From: CALOBA01 sp942491465
GTDB lineage: Bacteria; Pseudomonadota; Gammaproteobacteria; Chromatiales; Chromatiaceae
Assembly: GCA_942491465.1 (NCBI GenBank)
Contig: CALOBA010000044.1
Span: 19,308 to 83,307, forward strand
Reading direction: 5' to 3'
DNA length: 64,000 nt
A program made the position numbers and the translations under genes. Positions 27,093 to 34,772 of the stretch are shown piece after piece (position 1 is the first letter of the stretch; every line of letters begins with the position of its first letter). The notes beneath the pieces are model-generated. The model was not told the DNA's origin and searched no databases. It saw only the letters and a list, made by a program, of their open reading frames with translations.

Positions 27093-27380
27093 ATGCGCCA
27101 GACCCACTATCGCATCTCGGAACAAGTTCTCACCCAGCCTGTTGGTGGAGACGTCGTGCTGTTCGACCCAGATACCGAACGCTACTTTGGACTGAACGAA
27201 AGCGCGGCGCTGGTCTGGAATCTTTTAAGCAACGACGCGACAAAGGATGAGGTCGTCGACGCTTTTCAAGAGCGATTTCATCTAACAACGCCGCAGGCTG
27301 AGCGTGATCTTGAGGCGCTTTTTCACCAATTGACAGCGGAGAATTTGATTCAAGCTTTTGACAAAGCTAATCGCACCTAA
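27093..27380 (+). CDS. PqqD-like peptide chaperone (RiPP recognition element)
   Basis: A 95-residue PqqD-family protein: VVLFDPDTERYFGLNESAALVWNLL and a C-terminal helix with AERDLEALFHQLTAENLI. PqqD-like proteins (lasso B1 equivalents) bind the leader peptide of a RiPP precursor and present it to the modifying enzyme. ATG 27093 (MRQTHYRI) gives the normal length; ATG 27048, overlapping the glnS stop, would add 15 residues. The gene is convergent with the HprK-like gene, the stops overlapping by 4 bases, and lies on the strand opposite to the rest of the cassette. Confidence 0.85.
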   Translation: MRQTHYRISEQVLTQPVGGDVVLFDPDTERYFGLNESAALVWNLLSNDATKDEVVDAFQERFHLTTPQAERDLEALFHQLTAENLIQAFDKANRT

Positions 27381-28324
27381 GCTGACCCTTTTCCGCTGGT
27401 GTCGCCCTCATAGAAATCCTGGATGAGCGCGGCGACTGTCTGATCTAGTGGTGGACGCTCGTCAGCATAGAATAGACGTCTTATCGGGACGCCGTTCTCC
27501 ACCACAGCGACGATTTGATCGTGGAGCAGCATTGGGCTTTTCAGCTTTGCGTCGGGACGGCTGAATGAATGCTCTAGTAGGGCAAAAAATGCGGCGCTAT
27601 CGGAGACTGCTTCGAACCTAATATTCGGTGTTTCGCACGACGGCACACCGGGTAGCACGTAAATCTGGCGTACTCTCCTCCAGCCCAACCGTTCAAATGG
27701 AACATCCGTGCCGACAAGGGCCTTTTGCCTGGTCAGACCCGACCGTGAAGGGACTACATCAGGCTTTGAGCGGATCTTGGCAGACCCGGAATTCCGGATA
27801 TATCCCCCAGGGCATCCCCGCGCGGCGAATACGCCTTCAGGCCGTAAACGAATCAATAGGCTATCGTCGGCAAAGTGCGCGAAGCCGTTGTTCTTCAATT
27901 CCCATGCGGTACTCGACTTGCCGCTTGAAGATCGCCCGACAAATGCAATGCATTCTCCGTCCATCAACACCGCGCTGGCATGGAGCACAAGCTCGCCGTG
28001 ATGGGCGAGCAGCAGAGGCAAAACTGCATTGCATACGGCATGCAGGATTTCCGATTGTGGCAGTTCGGCATCGGGGACGTATACGACGTGCTTGGCATTC
28101 ACAGAGAGACGAACGAAGCCGAGCGTTGGCAGGCCAACAGTGATCACTGGCCCGGAGAACAGTCCATCTGGCTTCGGCTCGTCACCGAACTCTCGCCCCC
28201 CCGCACGTTGGATCACATGCATCTGCACATCGGCAGGAGCACCTTCCACAGACGAAAGCCCCGGTAATCCGATGTTGGACTCCACGATCTGACCGAACAG
28301 GTCGTAGAGATACAAGAAATGCAT
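27377..28324 (-). CDS. HprK-like serine kinase (lasso-type precursor kinase homologue)
   Basis: A 315-residue protein with an HPr-kinase-like catalytic domain. The P-loop is GRSSSGKSS at about residue 128 and HFADDSLLI supplies the DD metal/catalytic segment. LLLAHHGELVLHASAV precedes the P-loop, as in the HprK-related-A group. No HPr or PTS context exists. In lasso-peptide clusters such kinases can phosphorylate a hydroxyl of the precursor; that is known for other members, not shown here. ATG 28324 has GAAGAT upstream; an upstream TTG 28336 is less likely. The neighbour upstream is the candidate precursor. Confidence 0.83.
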   Translation of the reverse strand: MHFLYLYDLFGQIVESNIGLPGLSSVEGAPADVQMHVIQRAGGREFGDEPKPDGLFSGPVITVGLPTLGFVRLSVNAKHVVYVPDAELPQSEILHAVCNAVLPLLLAHHGELVLHASAVLMDGECIAFVGRSSSGKSSTAWELKNNGFAHFADDSLLIRLRPEGVFAARGCPGGYIRNSGSAKIRSKPDVVPSRSGLTRQKALVGTDVPFERLGWRRVRQIYVLPGVPSCETPNIRFEAVSDSAAFFALLEHSFSRPDAKLKSPMLLHDQIVAVVENGVPIRRLFYADERPPLDQTVAALIQDFYEGDTSGKGSA

Positions 28325-28445
28325 GGGTATCTTCAATTTTCGCGTCAGCCGCCGTGCCTGAACAGCAGCGTTCTCCCACCACTACAGAAATGGTCGGTGT
28401 AGTGCGAAACGAAGTCTAGGTCGATTGCGGGTGGTTTGCGGCCCC

Positions 28446-28559
28446 TCACAAGGTTCTTCGCTGCGTACCATCACGCTGCGAGCCCAACGCACCTTGCACG
28501 ACGTCTTTTGCCCTGCCAAGGAACGTTAGCTTCGGGACTACGTAGCCCCTCTGCTGCAT
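28446..28559 (-). CDS. candidate lasso-type RiPP precursor peptide
   Basis: A 37-residue peptide starting at ATG 28559 with AAGGCCGGGAA upstream. The leader has the lasso pattern Y-x2-P-x-L-x3-G (YVVPKLTFLG, residues 6-15). Aligning the LG that precedes the cleavage site with proteobacterial lasso leaders places the cut after Gln22. The core is then GALGSQRDGTQRRTL (residues 23-37), with Gly at position 1 and Asp at position 8, the spacing needed for an 8-residue macrolactam. The leader's usual Thr at -2 is Val here. It is encoded between the cyclase and the kinase and is too short for most gene finders. The frame continues upstream through a hexanucleotide repeat, but only from a poor TTG. 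Confidence 0.6.
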   Translation of the reverse strand: MQQRGYVVPKLTFLGRAKDVVQGALGSQRDGTQRRTL

Positions 28560-28611
28560 TTCCCGGCCTTGCTCCGAAGCATTAGTGCTCAACTGCACTT
28601 GATCGGCGTGC

Positions 28612-28670
28612 GGTCTTGGTCTTGGTCTTGGTCTTGGTCTTGGTCTTGGTCTTGGTCTTGGTCTTGGTCT
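28612..28670. repeat. hexanucleotide tandem repeat (GGTCTT), almost 10 copies
   Basis: The perfect repeat of GGTCTT (AAGACC on the minus strand) spans 59 bases, 53 bases upstream of the candidate precursor start and 83 bases after the cyclase stop. Every frame through it is open, giving RP, DQ or KT dipeptides on the minus strand; these are low-complexity frames and not genes. A slipping 6-base unit in the precursor's leader could tune expression. Confidence 0.95.
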
Positions 28671-28753
28671 AACAGTTCTAGCATCATCATCACCTCTTGG
28701 GCTTATCAACGCGACACGCTTCGGCAAATGCTTGCTGTGTTTGCAGCACGGGC

Positions 28754-30631
28754 TCAGTCAAACATGACCCGCCACCACAACTCTATCGCGAACCATGTCC
28801 AGCACTGTGTCAGTAAGCGCGATTGCCTGGTGTCATGGTAGCAATAGGGTGCCGTGGCCTTATTGTAAATATCTTGGATTGGGACGTCATCTAGCCAATC
28901 ACGTGCGGCGGCCCTCGAAGAGAGGATTATGTCCCGAACCGCCGGCTGCAATAGTAGGTCGCGATAGGTTTCCGTAAAATGCACGAAGTATTTCCTGGAG
29001 GCAATCTCCGGCGGGATAACTGAGGGGCCGAGCGTGCGCAACAAGAGTTTGCTCCGATCGACGTTGTGGTGCAAATGATCTGGTATAGACACTGCGAAGC
29101 GAAAGATGCGTTCATCAAAAAAGGGGTGCCGGCGCTGAACGCCATGTTGCAGATCATGTCGGTCCAACATCTCAAGCAGATGTCGGCTTGACGGATTGAG
29201 CCCGAGAAAGGCGGTGTGCCATTGCGCCAAGTTGGAGAAAGCGCCCGGGTCAAGTAAGACCTCTATCGGGACAGATCTTCGGTGGCTATTAATAAATGGG
29301 CGGGCGGCGAGCGTGGCCTGATCCCTATGTTGACGACGGTGGAGGAGCCAGCGCAAGAGTGCCGGCGACGCCAGCAGCCAGCCGCACTGCCGAAGTATCC
29401 GGCGGAATTCTTGTTCAATCCCGAATTTTCGGAAGCGGAAATAAAGCGTTCGCAGCAGGCCCTTAACCTGACCGCTACGCAGCAGGCTTTCGTAGGGGTA
29501 GGCACTGCCGCTTAGAAAGTTGTCCGCTCCCTCACCTGTCAGCAAAGTGTTGAAGCCGAGCGTTTTTGCGCAAGAAAGCAGCGGCGAAAACATGTAGAAC
29601 TGCGGATAGAAGGGAATGTCCCCTGATTGCGCGCAGTCGGACCACAGATCGGGCAGGTGATTCGGTTGGTAGGAAACTTGCGCCCCGGCAAGCCCGTGGT
29701 ACTCGCAAGTGTGTCTGCTGTAGTGCGACTCGTCGCAGTCTCGCCCGGGGAAAGTGAGGGAGAAAGCCTGAACCGGGGTCGGGCTTGGTGAAGCCGCGGA
29801 CACCGTTGACGTGATGCCGAGAACGGCGGCGGAATCGACCCCGCCACTCAGCATGACGCCGACACCCGTATCGCTTGGCAAACGCTGGCGAACAGCTGTT
29901 TCGGCAAGCTCCAGAAAGTGCGCCGCGTAGTCTCTAGGATCTCTATATCTGATCGGTGGCCCTAGCGCACCAAATGGGTAGGCCGAAACCCGGACTCCCT
30001 TCGCATCCGCGCGAAGCACATGTCCTGGAGGAAGGCGAAAAACCCCTTCGTAAAGTGTGGCGTCCGGGCTCGGGAAATCGTTGGTTAGATAGTCGGAAAT
30101 GGTCGCAAGATCAGGTTGGCGCGAGACGCGCGGATCGAGAATAATCGGCGACAGGCTCGAGGCAAAAAGAAGATGGCCCGCGGCTTGGGTATAGTAGATT
30201 GGCCGCAACGCGAAATGGGGTCGAAAGCACATGACCGCCCTGGAGCTTCCGTCCCAAACGGTGAGGAGGTAGTCGCCGGTCAGGTGGTCCGGGAGTTGGA
30301 GGTGCCATCGCTGATAGGCGTGTAGGCAGATCCTCGCGGTACCGGGGACTGCTCGTCCGTCTTCAGGGGCAAGTGGAAATTCGAGCTCGGGGCATAGGGG
30401 GAGACCCAGGGCCGCCACGCAGATGCGTCCGCTTGCAGTCGTGCCTTCGCTGCAACAGAAACTATCGATGGGGCGAGCGACATGCGAGCGCACCACAAAG
30501 ACGCCGGATACATCTGCCCTTAACTGCGAGACGCTAGCGCTAGCGCCGGCCCAGGGCCTTATGAATGCGCGAACGTCTTGATCTGACATTCGGCCTTCCG
30601 AAAGGTTGAATGTACCGGCCAGCGCTTCCAT
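28754..30631 (-). CDS. asparagine-synthetase-like lasso cyclase (class C protein)
   Basis: A 625-residue AsnB homologue. The N-terminus is MEALAGTF, where true amidotransferases have MCGIAGIF; the catalytic Cys2 is absent, so glutamine cannot be hydrolysed. The synthetase domain is intact: MLSGGVDSAAVLG (PP-loop, about residue 262), TLLTGEGADNFL and RRHPFFDERIF. Lasso cyclases (McjC/LarC type) have this make-up: they adenylate an Asp/Glu side chain of the core and close the macrolactam with the N-terminus. Its position next to a PqqD-like gene, an HprK-like kinase and the short candidate precursor supports that role. The B2 leader peptidase normally required is not found nearby. Confidence 0.78.
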   Translation of the reverse strand: MEALAGTFNLSEGRMSDQDVRAFIRPWAGASASVSQLRADVSGVFVVRSHVARPIDSFCCSEGTTASGRICVAALGLPLCPELEFPLAPEDGRAVPGTARICLHAYQRWHLQLPDHLTGDYLLTVWDGSSRAVMCFRPHFALRPIYYTQAAGHLLFASSLSPIILDPRVSRQPDLATISDYLTNDFPSPDATLYEGVFRLPPGHVLRADAKGVRVSAYPFGALGPPIRYRDPRDYAAHFLELAETAVRQRLPSDTGVGVMLSGGVDSAAVLGITSTVSAASPSPTPVQAFSLTFPGRDCDESHYSRHTCEYHGLAGAQVSYQPNHLPDLWSDCAQSGDIPFYPQFYMFSPLLSCAKTLGFNTLLTGEGADNFLSGSAYPYESLLRSGQVKGLLRTLYFRFRKFGIEQEFRRILRQCGWLLASPALLRWLLHRRQHRDQATLAARPFINSHRRSVPIEVLLDPGAFSNLAQWHTAFLGLNPSSRHLLEMLDRHDLQHGVQRRHPFFDERIFRFAVSIPDHLHHNVDRSKLLLRTLGPSVIPPEIASRKYFVHFTETYRDLLLQPAVRDIILSSRAAARDWLDDVPIQDIYNKATAPYCYHDTRQSRLLTQCWTWFAIELWWRVMFD

Positions 30632-30697
30632 CGAGCCGCGAGTCAGGTACTAAGACGAGATGGGCGCCTGGCCATCATTAGCAGCGCGAGGTTGTTA

Positions 30698-31609
30698 CTA
30701 AAAAGCGGGTTTTCGGCGCCCTTCGCGGATGCGAAGTGGCGCAAGCAGCAAGAATCCGAAAGCCAGCAGCGCAGCAGTAGGTACGATCGGGGCGTTACGA
30801 GTAACGCGGATACCACCCAGGCCCAGCCCATCGAAGTCGTTGTGGGAGAAAACGACGGCGGCGATCGACTCTTCCCCGACCTCGGTCTCAAACCAGATCG
30901 AACCAGACGTGTTGTTTGCCCCGCAGGCGTCAGGGTTCGGTTCGTTGTAACGTTGTTGGGCGTCTTCAAAGCTCCGGCGGCAACCGGTACCGTTTGGGGC
31001 GGTTGTTCCGGTTAGCGTCGCCAACCAGTTTCCCGAGGCGTCGTAGAAGTCGAAAAACGCCTCGCCGGTTACGTCGTTACTGTCGTCGTCGAAGGGATTG
31101 TTGTAGCCACTGACATAGGCGCCAAACATGTCGGTTGGCTCGGCTAAAAGAAACGCAATGGAACCCGTACCAAGAAACGCCTCGCCGACGAGGCCGATGA
31201 TCAGGCGCTTCGTTTCTGCGGCATAATCTTCGCCCGAGGTGTCAAGAATTTGGAGATTCTCGTTGTTACCCGCTTGAACAAACGGGGAAAATGGCGTCGT
31301 CGGTGCCCCATCCAGACGACGAAACGGCCCTCCGTCACCCGGTGAGCCCCCTGGCCCCCGTACCTCGCTCACGGTCTGTCCCTCAAAAACCGCAAACATC
31401 TCTACTTCTTGCAGATCTATCGAATCGACATCTTCGCTGGGGGTTATGCCGTTGAAGCCGACCGCAATGTTCCCCGGCGCTTCACCGGAATGGAGTAGGA
31501 TCGCGTGGGCCGAGAGCGGAATGGCGACCGAGACCGCGATCAATACGGCGAGCAGTGTGGGCGACAAAAGTCCGCGCCAATTGAGCCAGTCAAGAGTGTG
31601 GTTTCGCAT
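30698..31609 (-). CDS. secreted protein with PEP-CTERM-like C-terminal sorting region
   Basis: A 303-residue protein with a Sec signal peptide (SPTLLAVLIAVSVAIPLSAHA), a beta-rich mature part with two Cys and Asn/Asp-rich loops, and a C-terminal tripartite tail. The tail is APIVPT, then the hydrophobic ALLAFGFLLLAPL, then basic RIREGRRK. This resembles PEP-CTERM sorting signals handled by exosortases, although the motif is VPT rather than VPEP. FDFYDASGNWLATLTG is the type of segment common in such surface proteins. No exosortase is in the window. It precedes the cyclase gene by about 66 bases on the same strand. Confidence 0.7.
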   Translation of the reverse strand: MRNHTLDWLNWRGLLSPTLLAVLIAVSVAIPLSAHAILLHSGEAPGNIAVGFNGITPSEDVDSIDLQEVEMFAVFEGQTVSEVRGPGGSPGDGGPFRRLDGAPTTPFSPFVQAGNNENLQILDTSGEDYAAETKRLIIGLVGEAFLGTGSIAFLLAEPTDMFGAYVSGYNNPFDDDSNDVTGEAFFDFYDASGNWLATLTGTTAPNGTGCRRSFEDAQQRYNEPNPDACGANNTSGSIWFETEVGEESIAAVVFSHNDFDGLGLGGIRVTRNAPIVPTAALLAFGFLLLAPLRIREGRRKPAF

Positions 31610-32030
31610 AGTAAAGCCCGAAGATGCCGAGGCTGCCCCTGATCGCAACATGGCTCACACCTGCCAGCCTGCCGCATGCGAGCGCGGTCGCGTTTCCGGC
31701 CTGGAACAAGTGGGCCGGTCGAAGAGTTCTGAAGGTACCAGCAGTTTATCGCGTATATCCCCGTTGCGCTAGCTTGACGGCTCCAGGCCGACGGATGACG
31801 GCTGCTAGTGTGGATCGCGCGAGCTGAATCGCGCAGCCCGCGGCGACAGGTGGCGCGGATTCTAGGTGGAAAACGCTGCAAAACGCGCAGTCCGCCGACG
31901 AGGCGGCCCGACGAGGGCCTTCCGTGGTCGTGTCGGCGGGGCATTAATTCCATAGTGTCAGCAACTTGCTTCGCTCGTCGCATTTTCGGCTTGGTTGGTC
32001 GGGTCGTTGGTATTAAATACCTTCTGGCCA
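31610..32030. other. non-coding stretch between the PEP-CTERM-like gene and the second Asn-synthetase-like gene
   Basis: I see no supported gene in these 421 bases. It includes the 13-base palindrome GGTATTAAATACC (32009-32021), whose TATTAA could serve as a -10 element for the minus-strand genes. Composition here is more AT-rich than at either flank. Confidence 0.4.
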
Positions 32031-33789
32031 TCAGCTCAGATGGGCATCGGCCCAGGCCGCCAGCCCCACCAGCCCCCACAACCGGAACGCCTGCGCCGAT
32101 TTCTCGGCAGGTTGGGTGCCCGCTGGCGTCTCGATCTGAGGTTTATCGATGATGCCGAGCTGGCGCAGAATTGATGGTCGGGGGTGATGGCGAAAAGGGC
32201 GGTGGTCCCGGGGAAAAAGAAGGGGCGGGGAGGGGAAAAAGCAGGCCTTGGTACGGTCGCACCAGGCGTGTGGGGGGGGGGGGGCGGGGGAGGCGGCCCT
32301 TCAGGGGGGGGTTGGTTGGGTGGGTAGCCAAAGAAACGCCGCCGGGGGGGTGCGGAGGGGGGGCCGGACGCGCCGGTGAAAAAGGGGAAAACCACCCCGG
32401 GGGGGGGCGGGGCAAGTGGATACGGTCGTCCGGCAGATTGCCGAACAGGGCGCTGTAGCGCTCAAAATGCGCCTGCGGGGGGAAGGAGCGGTAGATGCGG
32501 TAGAAGCGACTGTCCTGAAGGTTCGCCGGCTGGCCGCAAAGCCGCTCGATCTCGCGGCGGCGGTAGCCGTGCCAGCGCGACAAGACCTCCTCGGGGTCGT
32601 CGAAGTCCAGCAGCGGGCGATAATCCCGCAGTCGCGGGATCGGTGCGATTCCTGCCGTTAGCGCACGCCGCAGCCAGGGCGGCAGTCGGGCCGCATAGGC
32701 GGTCGCAATGCGCTGGTGGCGGGCCGGCATGATGCCGACCAGGGTGTCGGCGCCGGTGCCGTCGAGGGCGACGTCGCCGTAGCGGCGTGCGTGCTGGTAG
32801 CTGAGCAGCGTTGCCGGGCCGGCCGGGTCCGCGAATGGATACTCCCCTTCGGAGGCGAGCTGGTCGAAGGCGTCTCGGTAGTCATCCAGGCTGAAGCGCA
32901 GCACCTCGTGCGGCACGCCCAAGGCCGAGGCGATGGCCGTGGCGACCGGGGTCTCGTCGAGCTCCGGGCTGTCGAAGCCGACGGTGATGGCGCGCACGCC
33001 AGCCGGCGAATGTGCTGCCGCCAGGGCGCACAGGTAGGCGGAGTCGACGCCGCCGCTCAAGAAAACGAGGGTCTCCGAGTCCCGCGGCATACGCCGTTCG
33101 ACGGCAAGACCAAGCCGTTGGTCGAGGGCCTCCGCGGCCTCGCTCAGCGTCGCGGGCCGCAGCGGCGCGATCGGCTCTGCCGGGCGCTCACGCGACTGGA
33201 GCCCGTGGCGTCCGTACAGCAGCAGCTCATCGGGGTCGACGCAGAAGACGCCGTCGTAGATGGTGCGCGGGGTCGAGATGTCGAACAGCCGCAGGTATTC
33301 GTGCACGGCATCGGGGCTCGGATTGCGCGCCGCGAACGGCGAGTCGACCAGGATATCGAGCCGATCGGAGAAGACCAGGCCGCCGCCGCCCTGCCGCCGG
33401 TAGTAGAGCGTTCGGGCACTGGAGTCATCGCGATAGAGGCCCAGCTCGCGACGCTCGCGGTCCCAGAGGATCAGCGCGTACTGGCCGAGCAGCGACCAGA
33501 CCAGGGCCTGGCCATGCTGCCGATAGCCGGCGGGGATGTCGGCGGCCGATGGTGCCTCTCCCGGCTCACGCGGGAACAGATCGCCGATCAGCACGCCCTG
33601 CAACGGGGCGGCATCGATCGGGGCCATCCCGCCGATCGGCGCGCCCAGGACCCAGAGGCCGAAGCCGTCGCCGTCGAACAGGGCGCGGGCACCGCGTCCC
33701 ATGGCCCAGTCGCACAGCCGCGCCTGTCGGTGGAAGCCGATGCCGGCACAGCCGATGACGCCGTTCTCGCGCAGTCTGCTCGGCATCAT
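32031..33789 (-). pseudogene. second Asn-synthetase-like protein, 3' part broken by G-rich tract
   Basis: The 5' part is a clean AsnB-like protein of about 460 residues. It has an N-terminal Ntn-like region without a Cys at position 2 (MMPSRLRENG), VFLSGGVDSAYLCAL, and LDGTGADTLVG. After NLPDDRIHLP the sequence enters a tract of G-runs (32160-32420) where all frames are interrupted. The expected C-terminus is recovered in another frame: LRQLGIIDKPQIE, then FRLWGLVGLAAWADAHLS, ending at TGA 32031-32033. So the gene is either a frameshifted pseudogene or a poorly sequenced intact one. The start overlaps the stop of the glycosyltransferase upstream (ATGA), implying coupling. Like the lasso cyclase it cannot be a glutamine-dependent synthetase. 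Confidence 0.75.
32160..32420. other. G-homopolymer-rich, low-quality-looking tract
   Basis: The plus strand contains a run of more than ten G near 32274-32284 and repeated runs of six to nine G. Between them lie recognisable fragments of the Asn-synthetase C-terminal region. No other part of the window looks like this. Assembly or base-calling error is the simplest explanation, though a genuine slippage-prone tract is possible. Confidence 0.6.
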
Positions 33790-34772
33790 GCCGACCCATC
33801 ACCGCGCGCTGTGCCGCGAAAGCTGCGCAGCCAGTAATAGCACGCCCGCGCCGATGGATACTCGCGCAATGCCCGACGATACCAGCGCCGTGCGCCGGGC
33901 GGATCCCCGGCACGCTCGCGGTAGTCGCCGAGCAGGCAGTACTCCATCGCGAAGTAGTGCCCGAGACGAACGCCGAGCCGGCGCAGTTCCGCGCGATGGC
34001 GTCGGCGATGCCGGTCCAGGACCTGCAGGTTGGCCAAGGTCATCGCCGGCAGGTCGGCGGAGACGTTGCCGGCGTGCCGGCGCTTGTGCTGGCAGACGAC
34101 GGAGGTGCGACCGATGGGCCGGCACCGGGCGATGCGCAGCCAGAGATCCAGGTCCTCGACCATCCGCAGGTCCGCGTCGAAGCCGCCGGCCTGCTGCACC
34201 ACATCGCGGCGCATCAGCACCGCGCCGGTGGGGATGTAGTTGAGGCGGAACAGCTTCTGATAGGCGTCGACGACCCGCAGCGGATGCCCCCAGAATGCGG
34301 CATCGAGACGGGCATCGGCAAAAAACGACGGCATCCAGATGCCGTGGCCGTCGAAGGCGGCGCAGTCGCCGAAGATCAGCCCCAGATCGGGTGCCTGTTC
34401 AAGCACCGCGAGCTGCGCCGCCAGTCGCCCGGGCGGCCAGCGGTCGTCGCTGTCGAGCAGCGCGATCCACTGCCCGGTGGCGGCCTCGATACCGCGGTTA
34501 CGGGCAGCCGATGGGCCGGCGTTGGGCTGGCGCAGCACCCGCACACCGGGGACCGATGCGGCCAGCTCGGCGGTGTGGTCGTCGGAACCGTCGTCGACGA
34601 CGATGACCTCCAGCCGAAACGGCCCGCGCTGATCCAGGATGCTGCGCAGGCATTCCTTTAAGTAAGGCTCGGCGTTGTAGGCCGGGACGACCGCGCTGAT
34701 CAGGAGTGGCTGCATGGCCCCGTCGGGGCGCCCCGGTTCATTGGCGTCCGACCCCACGGCGTCATTCATCAT
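33786..34772 (-). CDS. family 2 glycosyltransferase
   Basis: A 328-residue GT-A family 2 enzyme. ISAVVPAYNAEPYLKECLRSI, VIVVDDGSDDHT, GPSAARNRGIEAATG and LLDSDDRW (DxD motif) are all visible. It likely adds a sugar in capsule or exopolysaccharide assembly. The start is taken at ATG 34772, overlapping the capA stop, which suggests coupling; ATG 34715 (MQPLLISAVV) is a later alternative. Its stop overlaps the ATG of the Asn-synthetase-like gene. Together capA, this gene and the next form a tightly packed unit. Confidence 0.9.
   Translation of the reverse strand: MMNDAVGSDANEPGRPDGAMQPLLISAVVPAYNAEPYLKECLRSILDQRGPFRLEVIVVDDGSDDHTAELAASVPGVRVLRQPNAGPSAARNRGIEAATGQWIALLDSDDRWPPGRLAAQLAVLEQAPDLGLIFGDCAAFDGHGIWMPSFFADARLDAAFWGHPLRVVDAYQKLFRLNYIPTGAVLMRRDVVQQAGGFDADLRMVEDLDLWLRIARCRPIGRTSVVCQHKRRHAGNVSADLPAMTLANLQVLDRHRRRHRAELRRLGVRLGHYFAMEYCLLGDYRERAGDPPGARRWYRRALREYPSARACYYWLRSFRGTARGDGSA

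Noticed and set aside
27377..28324. HprK-like kinase as a PTS regulator
   Set aside because: No HPr, EI or sigma-54 context and the protein belongs to the HprK-related group found with PqqD-like genes.
28612..28670. Short tandem repeats as a possible CRISPR array
   Set aside because: Unit is only 6 bp without spacers, and no cas gene is present in the window.
28446..28727. 93-residue protein with (RP)n repeat on the minus strand
   Set aside because: The upstream part only reads through the hexanucleotide repeat from a poor TTG; the credible gene is the short ATG version at 28446-28559.
28569..28841. Plus-strand protein with (SW)n repeat
   Set aside because: Generated by the GGTCTT repeat being open in all frames; no ribosome site and no homology-like features.
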